Origin: an uncultured Eubacteriales bacterium
Lineage (GTDB): Bacteria > Bacillota > Clostridia > Oscillospirales > CAG-272
DNA: 64,000 nucleotides
Assembly: GCA_934474225.1 (NCBI GenBank)
Contig: CAKSLU010000003.1
Span: 46,137-110,136 of the forward strand
Direction: 5' to 3'
Notes under the pieces: model-generated
Database searches by the model: none
What the model saw: only the letters and a program-made list of their open reading frames with translations
Told to the model about the DNA's origin: nothing
Shown here: positions 26,753-35,605 of the stretch, one piece after another
Layout of the letters: the number at the start of each line of letters is the position of its first letter
Position numbering within the stretch: the stretch's first letter is position 1
Translations under genes and position numbers: made by a program

Positions 26753-26791
26753 AAAATGAAAAGGTCGCACAAAAGTGCGACCTTTTCATTT
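26753..26791. terminator. Hairpin between repeat copy B and tRNA-Ser
   Basis: A 15-17 bp stem (GAAAAGGTCGCAC core) around AAAA, flanked by ATTTT and AAAAT. On the minus strand it starts at the tRNA CCA end, so it is the tRNA terminator; on the plus strand it follows repeat copy B. Confidence 0.8.
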
Positions 26792-26880
26792 TGGCGGAGA
26801 GGGCGGGATTCGAACCCGCGTGTCCGTTAAGACAAACTGATTTCGAGTCAGCCCCGTTATGACCACTTCGATACCTCTCC
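26792..26880 (-). tRNA. tRNA-Ser(CGA)
   Basis: An 89-nt tRNA gene. The acceptor stem GGAGAGG pairs with CCTCTCC, the discriminator is G and CCA is encoded. The anticodon loop CTCGAAA sits on the CTGA/TCAG stem, giving anticodon CGA for serine UCG codons. A long variable arm (GTC...GGAC), typical of serine tRNAs, and a T arm GCGGG-TTCGAAT-CCCGC are present. Its own strong promoter is at 26921-26949. The two repeats on its 3' side share its terminal sequence. Confidence 0.95.
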
Positions 26881-26920
26881 GTATGCGGTTGTATGCGGCG
26901 CGTTTCGCGCTCACTTGGTT

Positions 26921-26949
26921 ATTATAGCACAAAATTTTGCGCATTGCAA
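26921..26949 (-). promoter_or_regulatory. tRNA-Ser promoter
   Basis: On the minus strand TTGCAA (26944-26949), a 17-bp spacer and a consensus TATAAT (26921-26926) preceded by TGTGC. About 40 bp upstream of the mature tRNA. Confidence 0.85.
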
Positions 26950-26958
26950 CAGCTTTTG

Positions 26959-26990
26959 CAAAAAAATCCGCCCGTTTGGGCGGATTTTTT
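26959..26990 (-). terminator. Terminator of the murD-trkH operon
   Basis: A stem of AAATCCGCCC with its complement around GTTT, then a T-run on the minus strand. It starts directly at the trkH stop codon and closes the seven-gene operon; the tRNA promoter begins 10 bp further on. Confidence 0.85.
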
Positions 26991-28453
26991 CAGTTATGCT
27001 TGCGGAGCAGCGGGGGATTCTTCAGCCAGGTGCGTGGTGAGAACAGAATCAGCATCGGGAACAGTTCGAGGCGCCCGGCGAGCATATCAAAGATGAGAAC
27101 ATACTTCGTGAAGTCGGAGAAGAACCCGAAATTCCGCGTCGGGCCGACGCCGGAAAGCCCGGGGCCGATGTTGTTGAAGGTCGCGGCGACGGCGGTGAAA
27201 CAGGTTTCGAGGTCGTGCCCCTCCGCCGAGACAAGCAGGGTGGACACCGCGAAAATGAAGACATACACAATCAGAAACGCGCTGGTGGTGTGAATGACCT
27301 CGCGGTCGAGAATCTTCTTTTCCAGCCGAATCTTGGTGACACTGTTCGGGAAGATGAACTTGTGCAGTTCCTCGCCCGCGCGCTTGATGAGAATCAGCAC
27401 GCGCGAGACTTTGATGCCGCCGCCGGTGCTGCCCGCGCAGGCGCCGATGAGCATGAGCAGAACCAGCACGCACTTGGACAGGGAAGGCCACAAATCAAAA
27501 TCGCAGGTGGCAAACCCGGTGGTCGTGATGATGGACGACACCTGGAAAAACGCATGCCGCACGGTGTCGCCGAGGCGGACGCCCGCCGCGCGCGTGTTGA
27601 GCACAATCAGCAGGGTCGCTGCGGCAATCACGCCGAGATAGGTGCGCAGCTCTTCGCTTTTCAGCGCCTGCCTGCCGCGCCCGACCAGCACGAGAAAATA
27701 CAGATTGAAGTTGATGCCGAACAGCATCATGAAGACGGCGACGACCCACTGAATATAGGGAGAGAAATCCGCCATGCTGCTGTTGCGGATGCCGAAACCG
27801 CCCGTGCCCGCCGTGCCGAAGGTGGTGGTGACCGCGTCAAAGACGTTCATGCCGCCGCAGAGCAGAAAGACGAATTCGACAATCGAGAGCAGGATATAGA
27901 GTGCGTACAGAATCAGCGCGGTGTGCCGCGTTTTGGGCACCAGCTTGCCGACCGAGGGGCCGGGGCTTTCCGCCTGCATCAGATACATCTGCGAGCCGCC
28001 CGCCAGTGGCAGGATCGCGAGCAGAAACACCAGCACGCCCATGCCGCCGATCCAGTGCGTAAAGCTGCGCCAGAACAGCGTGCAGTGCGACAGCGCCTCT
28101 ACATCGGGGACGACGCTTGCGCCCGTCGTGGTAAAGCCGGAGACCGTCTCAAACAGCGCGTCCGCAAAGTGCGGAATCTCGCCGGAAAAGACAAAGGGCA
28201 GCGCGCCGAAAATACTGAGCACAATCCAGCAGAGGGCGACTGTGACGAAGCCCTCCTTCATGAAGAACGCCATCCGCTTCGGCTTTTTTATAATCGCGGG
28301 CAAGCCGAGGACGGCGCAAATCAGCGCGGCGTACACATACGAGAGCGCGGCGCGCTCGCCGTACAGACCGCCGACTGCCGCCGAGACGGCGAGAAACAGC
28401 GCCTCGAGGCACAGCACCCAGCCGAGGATATACGAAATCACACGATAATTCAT
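26990..28453 (-). CDS. trkH: TrkH-type potassium uptake permease
   Basis: A 487-residue polytopic membrane protein, the ion-conducting subunit of a Trk/Ktr potassium system. The four pore-loop filters can be seen in order: TTTGAS, TAGTGGFG, TTTGFA and NNIGPG, each with the central glycine. It lies 8 bp downstream of the trkA-type gene, its cytoplasmic gating partner, and is the last gene of the operon before the terminator. Length is normal for TrkH. Sodium coupling, common in Ktr systems, cannot be judged. The overlapping cell-wall and sulfur genes upstream suggest constitutive housekeeping expression. Confidence 0.94.
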   Translation of the reverse strand: MNYRVISYILGWVLCLEALFLAVSAAVGGLYGERAALSYVYAALICAVLGLPAIIKKPKRMAFFMKEGFVTVALCWIVLSIFGALPFVFSGEIPHFADALFETVSGFTTTGASVVPDVEALSHCTLFWRSFTHWIGGMGVLVFLLAILPLAGGSQMYLMQAESPGPSVGKLVPKTRHTALILYALYILLSIVEFVFLLCGGMNVFDAVTTTFGTAGTGGFGIRNSSMADFSPYIQWVVAVFMMLFGINFNLYFLVLVGRGRQALKSEELRTYLGVIAAATLLIVLNTRAAGVRLGDTVRHAFFQVSSIITTTGFATCDFDLWPSLSKCVLVLLMLIGACAGSTGGGIKVSRVLILIKRAGEELHKFIFPNSVTKIRLEKKILDREVIHTTSAFLIVYVFIFAVSTLLVSAEGHDLETCFTAVAATFNNIGPGLSGVGPTRNFGFFSDFTKYVLIFDMLAGRLELFPMLILFSPRTWLKNPPLLRKHN

Positions 28454-28461
28454 AGAAGACC

Positions 28462-29847
28462 TCAGACAAGAATGTCGTCAATGTCGCCGAATCCGCTGTG
28501 CTTGGTCATGACGACGACCGCGTCGCCGCCGCGCAGCACATCGTGGCCGCTCGGGATAAAGACCTTGCCGTCGCGGTAGACGCAGGCGAGCAGCAGATCC
28601 CGCTTCAGCGGCAAATCCATGATGGGCTTGCCGACGACTGCGTTATCGGGCGCGGCGCGGAACTCGATTGCCTCGGCGCGGTTGTCAAACAGGTGATACA
28701 GCGTCTCGATGTTGCTGCCGAGCGAATTCTGCCGCGCGCGGGCGTAGGTGATGATGGATTCGGTGGTGATGTAGCGCGGGTAGACCACGCTGTCCATTTC
28801 CAGCCCCGCGATGACCTCGTGGAAGTTGGTGCGGTTGATCTTGGTGATGACCTTGGCGTCGGTCTTGCTCTTGGCATAGAGCGTGAGCAGGATGTTTTCC
28901 TCGTCGATGTTGGTCAGCGGGACGAAGGCGTCCGCCTGCATGAAGCCGGATTCCGCGAGGAAACGCTCGTCCGTGCCGTCGCCGCAGAAGACCAGCGCGC
29001 CGTCCAGCTTTTCGGCAAGCTCGGCACAGCGGGCGGGATCTTTTTCAAGGATGCGGACATGAATGCCCGCGTCCAGCAGCTGCTTGGCGAGGTAGAACGC
29101 AATTTTGCCGCCGCCGACGATCATGGCGTCGGACGCCGCCGCCGTCTCAATGTTGATTTTTTTGAAGAAACGCTGTGCGTTTTTCGGCGCGGCGATGAAG
29201 GAGACCACATCCCCTTCTGCAAAGACGAACGCGCCGTTCGGAATGTGCAGTTCGCCCTCGCGCTCAACCGCACAGACCAGCACATTGGTGAGCAGGTCGG
29301 ACAGCTGCATGATGGAGCGGCCGACCAGCGGTGAGCCCTCCGGCATGCGGAACTTGACCAGTTCTGCGTGGCTGCGGGCAAAGGAATTGATGCTGAGCGC
29401 GCCCGGCAGGCGGAGCAGCCGCGCGATCTCGCGCGCCGCCTCCAGCTCCGGGTTGATGATCATGGACAGCCCCAGCTTCTGCCGGATATAGCCCAGCTCG
29501 TCGCTGTAGTCCGGTGTGCGCACGCGCGCAATCGACGCGCAGTTGCCCACCTTTTTTGCCATCGTGCAGCAGAGCAGGTTCAGCTCGTCGCTGGCGGTGA
29601 CGGCAATCAGCAAATCGGCGGTCTCGATGCCCGCCTCGATCTGCACTTTGTAGCTCGAGCCGTTGCCGACGATGCCGAGTACATCATAGGTGGCGGAAAT
29701 GTGCTTGACGATCTCGGGGTCGCGGTCAATGACTGTGATGTGATGTCCCTCGCGGCTGAGCTGCTCGGTGATCGTCGCGCCGACATTGCCGCCGCCGACG
29801 ATGATGATGTTCAAAAAACGTTTTTCAGACTTGTTGTTTTCAAGCAA
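28462..29847 (-). CDS. trkA: TrkA-type potassium uptake regulatory subunit
   Basis: A 461-residue cytoplasmic protein with two RCK units, each a Rossmann NAD(H)-binding domain followed by a TrkA-C domain. The nucleotide motifs are IIVGGGNVGATI (about 14-25) and MIVGGGKIAFYL (about 240-251), with acidic strand-2 ends IDRD and LEKD. It gates TrkH by sensing nucleotides. The start is a TTG with AAAGGAG 9 bases upstream. A short basic extension precedes the first Rossmann strand. It sits between a methyltransferase gene and trkH in the long minus-strand operon. Confidence 0.93.
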   Translation of the reverse strand: MLENNKSEKRFLNIIIVGGGNVGATITEQLSREGHHITVIDRDPEIVKHISATYDVLGIVGNGSSYKVQIEAGIETADLLIAVTASDELNLLCCTMAKKVGNCASIARVRTPDYSDELGYIRQKLGLSMIINPELEAAREIARLLRLPGALSINSFARSHAELVKFRMPEGSPLVGRSIMQLSDLLTNVLVCAVEREGELHIPNGAFVFAEGDVVSFIAAPKNAQRFFKKINIETAAASDAMIVGGGKIAFYLAKQLLDAGIHVRILEKDPARCAELAEKLDGALVFCGDGTDERFLAESGFMQADAFVPLTNIDEENILLTLYAKSKTDAKVITKINRTNFHEVIAGLEMDSVVYPRYITTESIITYARARQNSLGSNIETLYHLFDNRAEAIEFRAAPDNAVVGKPIMDLPLKRDLLLACVYRDGKVFIPSGHDVLRGGDAVVVMTKHSGFGDIDDILV

Positions 29848-29879
29848 AATGCGATGCTCCTTTCTCGAAAGCCGCAGTT

Positions 29880-30731
29880 TCAGGCTTTCTTTTCAAAGAC
29901 GCAAACAACCATTTTCGTGAAGAATTCGCGCGCCGGGCGCATGTGGCAGAGCGGGCGCAGAAACGGGCGCAGCGGCACGGTGTGCCGGTAGACCGGCGTG
30001 ACGCCGAGCGACTTTAAGATGCGGTCAAACCGTTTGATGGTCATATGGTTGATGTAGGAGAAATATTCGGTGCCGTCTGGGCGCTTCGAGATGCGGAAGG
30101 CGATGCGGTCGTCGCCGTCGTGAACGGTCTTGCAAAGTTCCTTGTACGCCTCGATCTGCGTCTTCTCCGAGAAGAAGAGATGCACCCACGGGATGTAGAT
30201 GAGGTCGTGCAGGTGTGCGCCGAACGGATGGTGAATCGGCGGGAAGTTGAGAAACAGCCGTCCGCCCGGGGCAAGCACGCGCAGGCACTCGGCGAGCACC
30301 GCCTCGGGGCGCGCGACATGCTCCATCGCGTCGTTCATGATAATCGTGTCGATGCTGCCCGAGTCGAAGGGAAGCGCGGCGGCATCGGCGCAGACAAAAC
30401 GGAAACGCTCTGCGTGCCCGAGCTCTTTGGCAAGTGCCGCCGACTCCTCGCGGTACTTCTCGAGAATATCGACGCCGATGACCTCTTTGGCGCCGCGCGA
30501 CGCATAGTAGAGCGATTTGCCGCCCGCGCCGCAGCCGATGTCCAGCACGGTCTTGTCCTTGAACATGTCGTCCTCGGAATAGGCCTCAAGGTAGTAGCGG
30601 ATGGTCTCCGCGCCCTTTTTATACTGCCACATCGCGTAGGACATGACGCCCTCATCCTGCAAATTGAGCGGGTGTACGGGCGCCTTGAACAGCTTGTTCA
30701 GCGCGAGCAGAATTTTTGTGGAAAATCTCAT
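29880..30731 (-). CDS. Class I SAM-dependent methyltransferase
   Basis: A 283-residue soluble enzyme. Motif I VLDIGCGAGGKSLYYA, the acidic end of strand 2 (GVDILEK), CADAAALPF and IIMNDAMEHV are standard for the class I fold in the UbiE/small-molecule group. Histidine- and proline-rich FPPIHHPFGAHLHDL could form a substrate pocket. The substrate is unknown. It lies 24 bp after the cysteine desulfurase gene and before trkA; the gene order gives no pathway clue. Confidence 0.85.
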   Translation of the reverse strand: MRFSTKILLALNKLFKAPVHPLNLQDEGVMSYAMWQYKKGAETIRYYLEAYSEDDMFKDKTVLDIGCGAGGKSLYYASRGAKEVIGVDILEKYREESAALAKELGHAERFRFVCADAAALPFDSGSIDTIIMNDAMEHVARPEAVLAECLRVLAPGGRLFLNFPPIHHPFGAHLHDLIYIPWVHLFFSEKTQIEAYKELCKTVHDGDDRIAFRISKRPDGTEYFSYINHMTIKRFDRILKSLGVTPVYRHTVPLRPFLRPLCHMRPAREFFTKMVVCVFEKKA

Positions 30732-30755
30732 GTTTCTTATCTGAATCCTTTTGGT

Positions 30756-31922
30756 TTATCGAATCCTTATCAGCGTGGAGAGCCCCTCGCCGAGCGCCGC
30801 GCAGAGCGCGTCAAGCTCGTCCGTCGTGTTCGTGTGCGCAAGGCTTATGCGAATCGTGCAGTCGGCGGCGCGGTCGGACAGCCCGTAGGCGGACAGCGCA
30901 CGGCTGACCTTTTTGGCATGGGAGGAGCATGCCGAGCCGCTGGAGACGCAGATGCCCTTGCCCGAGAGAAAGTGCAGCATCGTCTCGCTTTTGATGTCCG
31001 GCAGCGTCAGGCTTACAATATGCGGCACGGCATTTGCCGGGCGGTTGACCTTGATTTCCCGCAGGGACGCATCCGCCGCCAGGCGGTCAAGCAGGTGTGC
31101 GCCGAGCGTTTCCAGCGTCTCACGGTCGGCGGCGAAGTTCTTCGCGCCGACGGCTGCCGCCGCGCCGAAGCCTGCGATGCAAATGACATTTTCGGTGCCT
31201 GCGCGCAGTCCGTTTTCCTGCTGTCCGCCGCGGATGATCGGGACGAGCGCGCGGCGCTTCAACACCTCGGGCGACACATAGAGCGCTGCCATGCCTTTCG
31301 GGCCGTGAATCTTGTGCGCGCTTATCGTGATGAGGTCTGCGCCGAGCGCGCGCGGCGAAACCGGAACTTTCAGAAAGCCCTGTACCGCGTCGCAGTGGCA
31401 GATCACATCCGGGCACTTCGCCTTTGCCAGGCGGAAGAGGTCGGCGACGGGGTAGAGCGCGCCGGTCTCGTTGTTGACCAGCATCGACGAGACGAGCACG
31501 GTGTTTTCGGTGAGCGCTGCCGCAGCTTCGTCCATGTCAAGCGCGCCGCCCTTTGTGGACAGACGCACCACATCCGCGCCGAGCGACGCGAGGTATTCCG
31601 CTGCCGCCTCGGTGGAGGCATGCTCCCCCGTCGTGAGAATGACGCGCGCGCCCGCACGGCGGCGCTTGGCGGTGCAGGTGCCGATGAGCGCGAGGTTGTT
31701 TGCTTCGCTGCCGCTGCCGCAGAAGACGAGCTGCCGTCCGTCGCCGCGCACGCCGAGCGCCGCCAGCACATCGCCGCGCGCCGCGGTGACGATTTTTTCG
31801 GCGGCAAGTCCCGCCGCATGCATCGAGGACGGATTGCCGAAGGTCTCCTCCATCACCTGCCGCATCGCGGCAATTGCTTCGGGGCAGAGCGCGGTGGTCG
31901 CGCTGTTGTCAAGATAAATCAT
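30756..31922 (-). CDS. Cysteine desulfurase (NifS/IscS family)
   Basis: A 388-residue PLP enzyme that removes sulfur from cysteine for Fe-S cluster or thio-nucleoside synthesis. The PLP lysine is K204 in SAHKIHGPKG, the catalytic cysteine C332 lies in SSGSACSS, and H101 in GEHAS stacks on the cofactor. The ATG at 31922 is preferred because a GTG 9 bases upstream has too short a spacing from its AAGG. It starts 12 bp after the lipoprotein gene. No IscU-type scaffold lies adjacent, so the partner is unknown; service to tRNA thiolation is as likely as Fe-S assembly. Confidence 0.92.
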   Translation of the reverse strand: MIYLDNSATTALCPEAIAAMRQVMEETFGNPSSMHAAGLAAEKIVTAARGDVLAALGVRGDGRQLVFCGSGSEANNLALIGTCTAKRRRAGARVILTTGEHASTEAAAEYLASLGADVVRLSTKGGALDMDEAAAALTENTVLVSSMLVNNETGALYPVADLFRLAKAKCPDVICHCDAVQGFLKVPVSPRALGADLITISAHKIHGPKGMAALYVSPEVLKRRALVPIIRGGQQENGLRAGTENVICIAGFGAAAAVGAKNFAADRETLETLGAHLLDRLAADASLREIKVNRPANAVPHIVSLTLPDIKSETMLHFLSGKGICVSSGSACSSHAKKVSRALSAYGLSDRAADCTIRISLAHTNTTDELDALCAALGEGLSTLIRIR

Positions 31923-31934
31923 GCCGCTCACGCC

Positions 31935-32468
31935 TTACACCATAAATTTGAACTGCGCGATGGTCTCCTGCACCTCGTCGGCGTGGCGGTCATAGTTTGC
32001 CGCGGTCGATGCGTAGGTCAGGATATATGCCATGCCGTTGCGCGTGCAGACGACCTGGCGGAACTTGTATTCGGTCTCGCCGAGCTTCGCGGTGAAGACA
32101 TACTGCATGGCTTCCTTGCCGTCAAGCAGGAGGTTGCTCTCCTCCACGGCTTCGGGGTCGCCGAAGATGTCGCCGAACTGCTTTTTGAAGAATGCCCAAT
32201 AGCTCTCCGCGTCGCTCACATCCTTGCTCAGCCCGTAAGCCGAGACCGTGATGCTCGACGGGTCGTCCGTCGAATAGTAGGCGCTCGTCGCGCCGGTCGA
32301 CATCTCGACCGTCCACTTCGAGGGGACAAAGAGATAGTAGTCCACGACCGACGGGTCGGAGGCAAGCTGCATGCCGTAGGGAACATCCACATCGTCGGAT
32401 TTTCCGCAGGCGGTGAGGGCGGTGAGCAGCAGGAGTGCTGCGAAAAGTACGCAAACAAGTTTTTTCAT
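31935..32468 (-). CDS. Small PsbP-like lipoprotein
   Basis: A 177-residue lipoprotein: signal peptide MKKLVCVLFAALLL, lipobox ALTAC with lipidated C21, and AAAGGAAACAGC before the ATG. The mature domain has the beta-sheet pattern (LFVPSKWTVEMS, SITVSAYG, YKFRQVVCTRNGMAYILTY) seen in PsbP/Mog1-type small lipoproteins of Firmicutes, a structural resemblance of uncertain functional meaning. It lies between the YnbB-like and cysteine desulfurase genes, 11 and 12 bp from them. Confidence 0.75.
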   Translation of the reverse strand: MKKLVCVLFAALLLLTALTACGKSDDVDVPYGMQLASDPSVVDYYLFVPSKWTVEMSTGATSAYYSTDDPSSITVSAYGLSKDVSDAESYWAFFKKQFGDIFGDPEAVEESNLLLDGKEAMQYVFTAKLGETEYKFRQVVCTRNGMAYILTYASTAANYDRHADEVQETIAQFKFMV

Positions 32469-32479
32469 GCTGTTTCCTT

Positions 32480-33721
32480 TCAGAGCTTGAGAATCTCTTC
32501 GGCGGCGCGGAGAATGCCGATTTTGCCGCTTTCGTAGGTCAGACCGCCCTGCAAAAAGGCGGTGTAGGGCGGGCGGATCGGACCGTCGGCAGACAGCTCG
32601 ATCGACGAGCCGCCGACGAAGGTTCCGGCCGCCATGATGACGGGGTCGCTGTAGCCGGGCATGTCCCACGGCTCGGGCGTGACAAAGGAATCGACCGGCG
32701 AGCCCGCCTGGATACCCTTGCAGAAGGCAATCAGCTTCTCGGGCGCGCCAAAACGCAGCGTCTGAATGATGTCACTGCGGCGCTCGTTCCACTTCGGGAA
32801 GGCCTCAAAGCCGAGGGCTTCAAAGACATACGCCGCAAAATGCATGGTCTTCAGCGCCTGCGCCACGGTGTGCGGCGCGTAGAAGAACCCGCGGTACATG
32901 CCCTTGGTCTGCCCGAGGGACGCGCCGATCTCGGTGCCCACGCCGACGGCCGTCAGCCGGTAGCCCGCCAGCTCCACGGCGCGCGCCGTCCCGGCGATGT
33001 AGCCGCCGGATTCCGCCATGCCGCCGCCCGGATTTTTGATGAGCGAACCGATAATCATGTCTGCGCCGACGGCAGTCGGTTCGCGGTCTTCGGTAAATTC
33101 GCCGTAGCAGTTGTCCACCACGACATAGGCATTCGACACCGCGTGTACCATCTCGCACAGATCGCCGATTTCGGCGACGGTCAGCGTCGGGCGGTTGAGA
33201 TAGCCCTTGGAGCGCTGGACGAAGACCACCTTGATGCGACAGCCGTACTTCTCGAGGTTTGCCTTGATTTCGGCAAGGTTGAGTTTGCCGTCCGCAAGGT
33301 CGCTCTGCATGTACGCTACGCCGAAGTCGCGCAGCGAACCTCTGCCCGCCTCGCCGACATTGCCGATGACTTCATCGAGCGTGTCGTAGGGCTTGTCCGC
33401 AACCGAGTAGAGAATGTCCCCGGGGCGGAGCAGGGCGTACAGCCCGATGGCAAGCGCGTGCGTGCCGCTGGCGATGCTGTGCCGCACGAAGGCTGCCTCC
33501 GCACCGAAGACGTCTGCATAGATGCGGTCGAGCGTGTCGCGCCCCTTGTCGTCATAGCCGTAGCCGCTGCTCGGCGCGAAATGCGCGTCGCTCACGCGGT
33601 GGTCGCGGAAGGCGTCCAGCACGCGCGCGGTGTTCTGCATCGAGACGGCGTCAATGTCGGCATAAATGCCGGCAAGCGCCGCCTCGGCTTCGTTTGCGAT
33701 CTGCAACAGTTTTTCAGTCAT
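32480..33721 (-). CDS. YnbB-like PLP-dependent enzyme (methionine gamma-lyase family)
   Basis: A 413-residue fold-type I PLP enzyme, the family named aluminium-resistance or methionine-gamma-lyase-like in Firmicutes. The likely PLP lysine is K229 in GSLIKNPGGG, and SGTHALAIGLYALL and VVDNCYGEF are family patterns. Its substrate in living cells is not established. The ATG at 33721 follows GAGG at 9 bases, 4 bp after the murD stop. An upstream TTG in frame is rejected for lack of a site. Clustered with murD and a cysteine desulfurase. Confidence 0.9.
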   Translation of the reverse strand: MTEKLLQIANEAEAALAGIYADIDAVSMQNTARVLDAFRDHRVSDAHFAPSSGYGYDDKGRDTLDRIYADVFGAEAAFVRHSIASGTHALAIGLYALLRPGDILYSVADKPYDTLDEVIGNVGEAGRGSLRDFGVAYMQSDLADGKLNLAEIKANLEKYGCRIKVVFVQRSKGYLNRPTLTVAEIGDLCEMVHAVSNAYVVVDNCYGEFTEDREPTAVGADMIIGSLIKNPGGGMAESGGYIAGTARAVELAGYRLTAVGVGTEIGASLGQTKGMYRGFFYAPHTVAQALKTMHFAAYVFEALGFEAFPKWNERRSDIIQTLRFGAPEKLIAFCKGIQAGSPVDSFVTPEPWDMPGYSDPVIMAAGTFVGGSSIELSADGPIRPPYTAFLQGGLTYESGKIGILRAAEEILKL

Positions 33722-33725
33722 TTTA

Positions 33726-35108
33726 TCAGTCCTCAAATGAATTTACAATGGTTTTGAAGGTCTTGCCGCGCTCCTCAAAGTTTTTGAATGCGTCGAAAGA
33801 AGTGCAGGCGGGGGAGAGCAGCACGATGTCGCCTGCTGCTGCCAGGTCGTGCGCTGTGCGCACGGCGTCGGCAAAGTCGTCCGTCACACGGATGGGGAAG
33901 TCCGCGCGGTAGTGTGCCGCGCCCTTGACGGCGGCGAGAATCTGGTCCTTTGCCTCGCCGGTCAGCACCAGCGCCTTGGCATGGGTGAGAATCATCTCGG
34001 CAAGCCCGTCAAACGGCACATGCTTGTCGCGCCCGCCGCAGATGAGGATGGGCGCTTTCGGATAGGCGGAGAGCGCCGCCGTTGTGCGCGAGGGGGAAGA
34101 GTCAATGGAGGAATTGTAGTACCGCACGCCGCGCACCTCGCGGACAAATTCGTTGCGGTGTTCCACGCCGCCGAAGGTTTTCGCAAGTTCCGTTATCGTC
34201 TCGGAGGAGACAAAGCCGCGCGTCATGCCGACGGCGCACATGTAGTTTGCCACGTTGAATCTGCCGGGAATCTTAATGTCGGCGATGCGCAGCACTTTTG
34301 CGTCGTCCATGCAGATGAAGCCATCTTCTTCGTAGATTTTCACGTCGCCGTCCATGTCGGCGGGACGCTTGTCAAGCGAGAAGACGATTTTCTCCGCGCC
34401 TGTCGGTACGGGGGCTGCCGCGCTCAGCGCATTGTCGGCGTTCAGCACCGCGCGGTGCGTACCCGCGCCGAGCACGCGGTATTTCGCGGCGGTGTACTCG
34501 TCCATGTCGGTGTGCCAGTTTAAGTGGTTCGGCGAAATGTTGGTGATTGCCGCTGCCCACGCCGCCTTCGGCATGGTCATGAGCTGAAAGCTTGACAGCT
34601 CCACTACCGCAAAGTCGTCCGCGCGCATCTCGGCGAGGCGGGGGAGCAGGGGCGCGCCGATGTTGCCGCCGACAAAGACGCGCTGCCCGCGTCCCGCCTT
34701 TGCAGCCTCGGCTTCCAGCAGCTTGTAGGTCAGCGTCGTGGTCGTGGTCTTGCCGTCCGAGCCGGTCACGGCGAAAATTTTCGCCGGGCAGAGGGCAAAA
34801 AACAGCTCCATCTCGGAGGTCAGCACCGCGCCGCCTTTCACCGCCGCCGCAATGCCGGCAAGGTCGGGGCGGATGCCGGGGGAGCGGAACACATAGTCCG
34901 CGCGGATATCGTCGAGATAGCCGTCGCCGGTGACAAATTCCACGCCGCGCGCCCGCCATGCCGCGATGCGCGAATCGGTCTCGTCCACGCTCTTTTGGTC
35001 GCGCGCCGAGACCAGCGCGCCGCGGTCCAAGAGAAAATCAATCAAAGGCAGATTGGAGATGCCGAGCCCCAGCACGGCACACCGCTTGCCTGTAAAGTCA
35101 AATTGCAA
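33726..35108 (-). CDS. murD: UDP-N-acetylmuramoylalanine--D-glutamate ligase
   Basis: A 460-residue cytoplasmic Mur ligase that adds D-glutamate to UDP-MurNAc-L-Ala in peptidoglycan synthesis. The N-terminal Rossmann motif is VLGLGISNLPL; the ATP loop VTGSDGKTTTT lies at about 115-125; NISPNHLNWH and NSSIDSSPSRT belong to the central and C-terminal domains, and GGRDKHVPF is near the end. The start is a TTG at 35108 with GAGGTG 8 bases before it; a nearer GTG lacks correct spacing. First gene of the seven-gene operon, with a promoter at 35147-35175. Other mur or mra genes are absent here. Confidence 0.94.
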   Translation of the reverse strand: MQFDFTGKRCAVLGLGISNLPLIDFLLDRGALVSARDQKSVDETDSRIAAWRARGVEFVTGDGYLDDIRADYVFRSPGIRPDLAGIAAAVKGGAVLTSEMELFFALCPAKIFAVTGSDGKTTTTTLTYKLLEAEAAKAGRGQRVFVGGNIGAPLLPRLAEMRADDFAVVELSSFQLMTMPKAAWAAAITNISPNHLNWHTDMDEYTAAKYRVLGAGTHRAVLNADNALSAAAPVPTGAEKIVFSLDKRPADMDGDVKIYEEDGFICMDDAKVLRIADIKIPGRFNVANYMCAVGMTRGFVSSETITELAKTFGGVEHRNEFVREVRGVRYYNSSIDSSPSRTTAALSAYPKAPILICGGRDKHVPFDGLAEMILTHAKALVLTGEAKDQILAAVKGAAHYRADFPIRVTDDFADAVRTAHDLAAAGDIVLLSPACTSFDAFKNFEERGKTFKTIVNSFED

Positions 35109-35146
35109 AAAATTCACCTCGTAGAAAAAATCGGGCATACACACTT

Positions 35147-35175
35147 ATTATATGATTATTTATATATAAAAGCAA
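35147..35175 (-). promoter_or_regulatory. Promoter of the murD-trkH operon
   Basis: On the minus strand TTGCTT (35170-35175), a 17-bp AT-rich spacer and TATAAT (35147-35152). About 38 bp before the TTG start. Confidence 0.65.
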
Positions 35176-35185
35176 TAGTTCCGAC

Positions 35186-35220
35186 GAAAAAAAGAGACCG
35201 ACGGCGTATGCCGTCGGTCT
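35186..35220 (-). terminator. rnpB terminator
   Basis: An inverted repeat AGACCGACGGC with its complement around a GTAT-type loop, ending in a 7-base T-run on the minus strand. It begins directly after the RNA 3' end. Confidence 0.88.
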
Positions 35221-35599
35221 GCAACACGAGTTTGTAAGCCGAGTTCTGTGCGCGAAAAAATCGCACCGCAATCATCTATCTTCGCAGCCCGTTGCCGGGA
35301 CTGCTTGGGCATTGCTGCCGCTGCCACCCGGGGACATATGTCGGGCCGACACGCCTTGCGGCGTCCCCATACGGTGTTGCTTCGGATAGGGTTTACATTT
35401 GCACGCAGTTGCCTGCCGTGCCGGTGAGCTCTTACCTCGCCTTTCCATCCTTACCGCTTGCGCGGCGGTCTATTTCTGTTGCACTTTCCCGGAGGTCACC
35501 CTCGGCGGATGTTATCCGTTATCCCGCCCTGTGAAGCTCGGACTTTCCTCACGATAATACCTTTCGGCAACATATCGCGCGATTGCGCCGCTCGGTTGC
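35221..35599 (-). ncRNA. rnpB: RNase P RNA, class A
   Basis: The 379-nt ribozyme that trims the 5' leader of tRNA precursors. The conserved GAGGAAAGTCCGAGC and ACAGGG lie near the 5' end, AGAGCTCACCGG mid-molecule, and GATAGATGATTGC and ACAGAACTCGGCTTAC near the 3' end. The P1 helix (GCAAC.CGAG with CTCG.GTTGC) defines the ends. It has its own consensus promoter, whose -35 lies within the end of thiT, and an immediate terminator. Bacterial class A pattern as in most Clostridia. Confidence 0.95.
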
Positions 35600-35605
35600 G
35601 GGACT

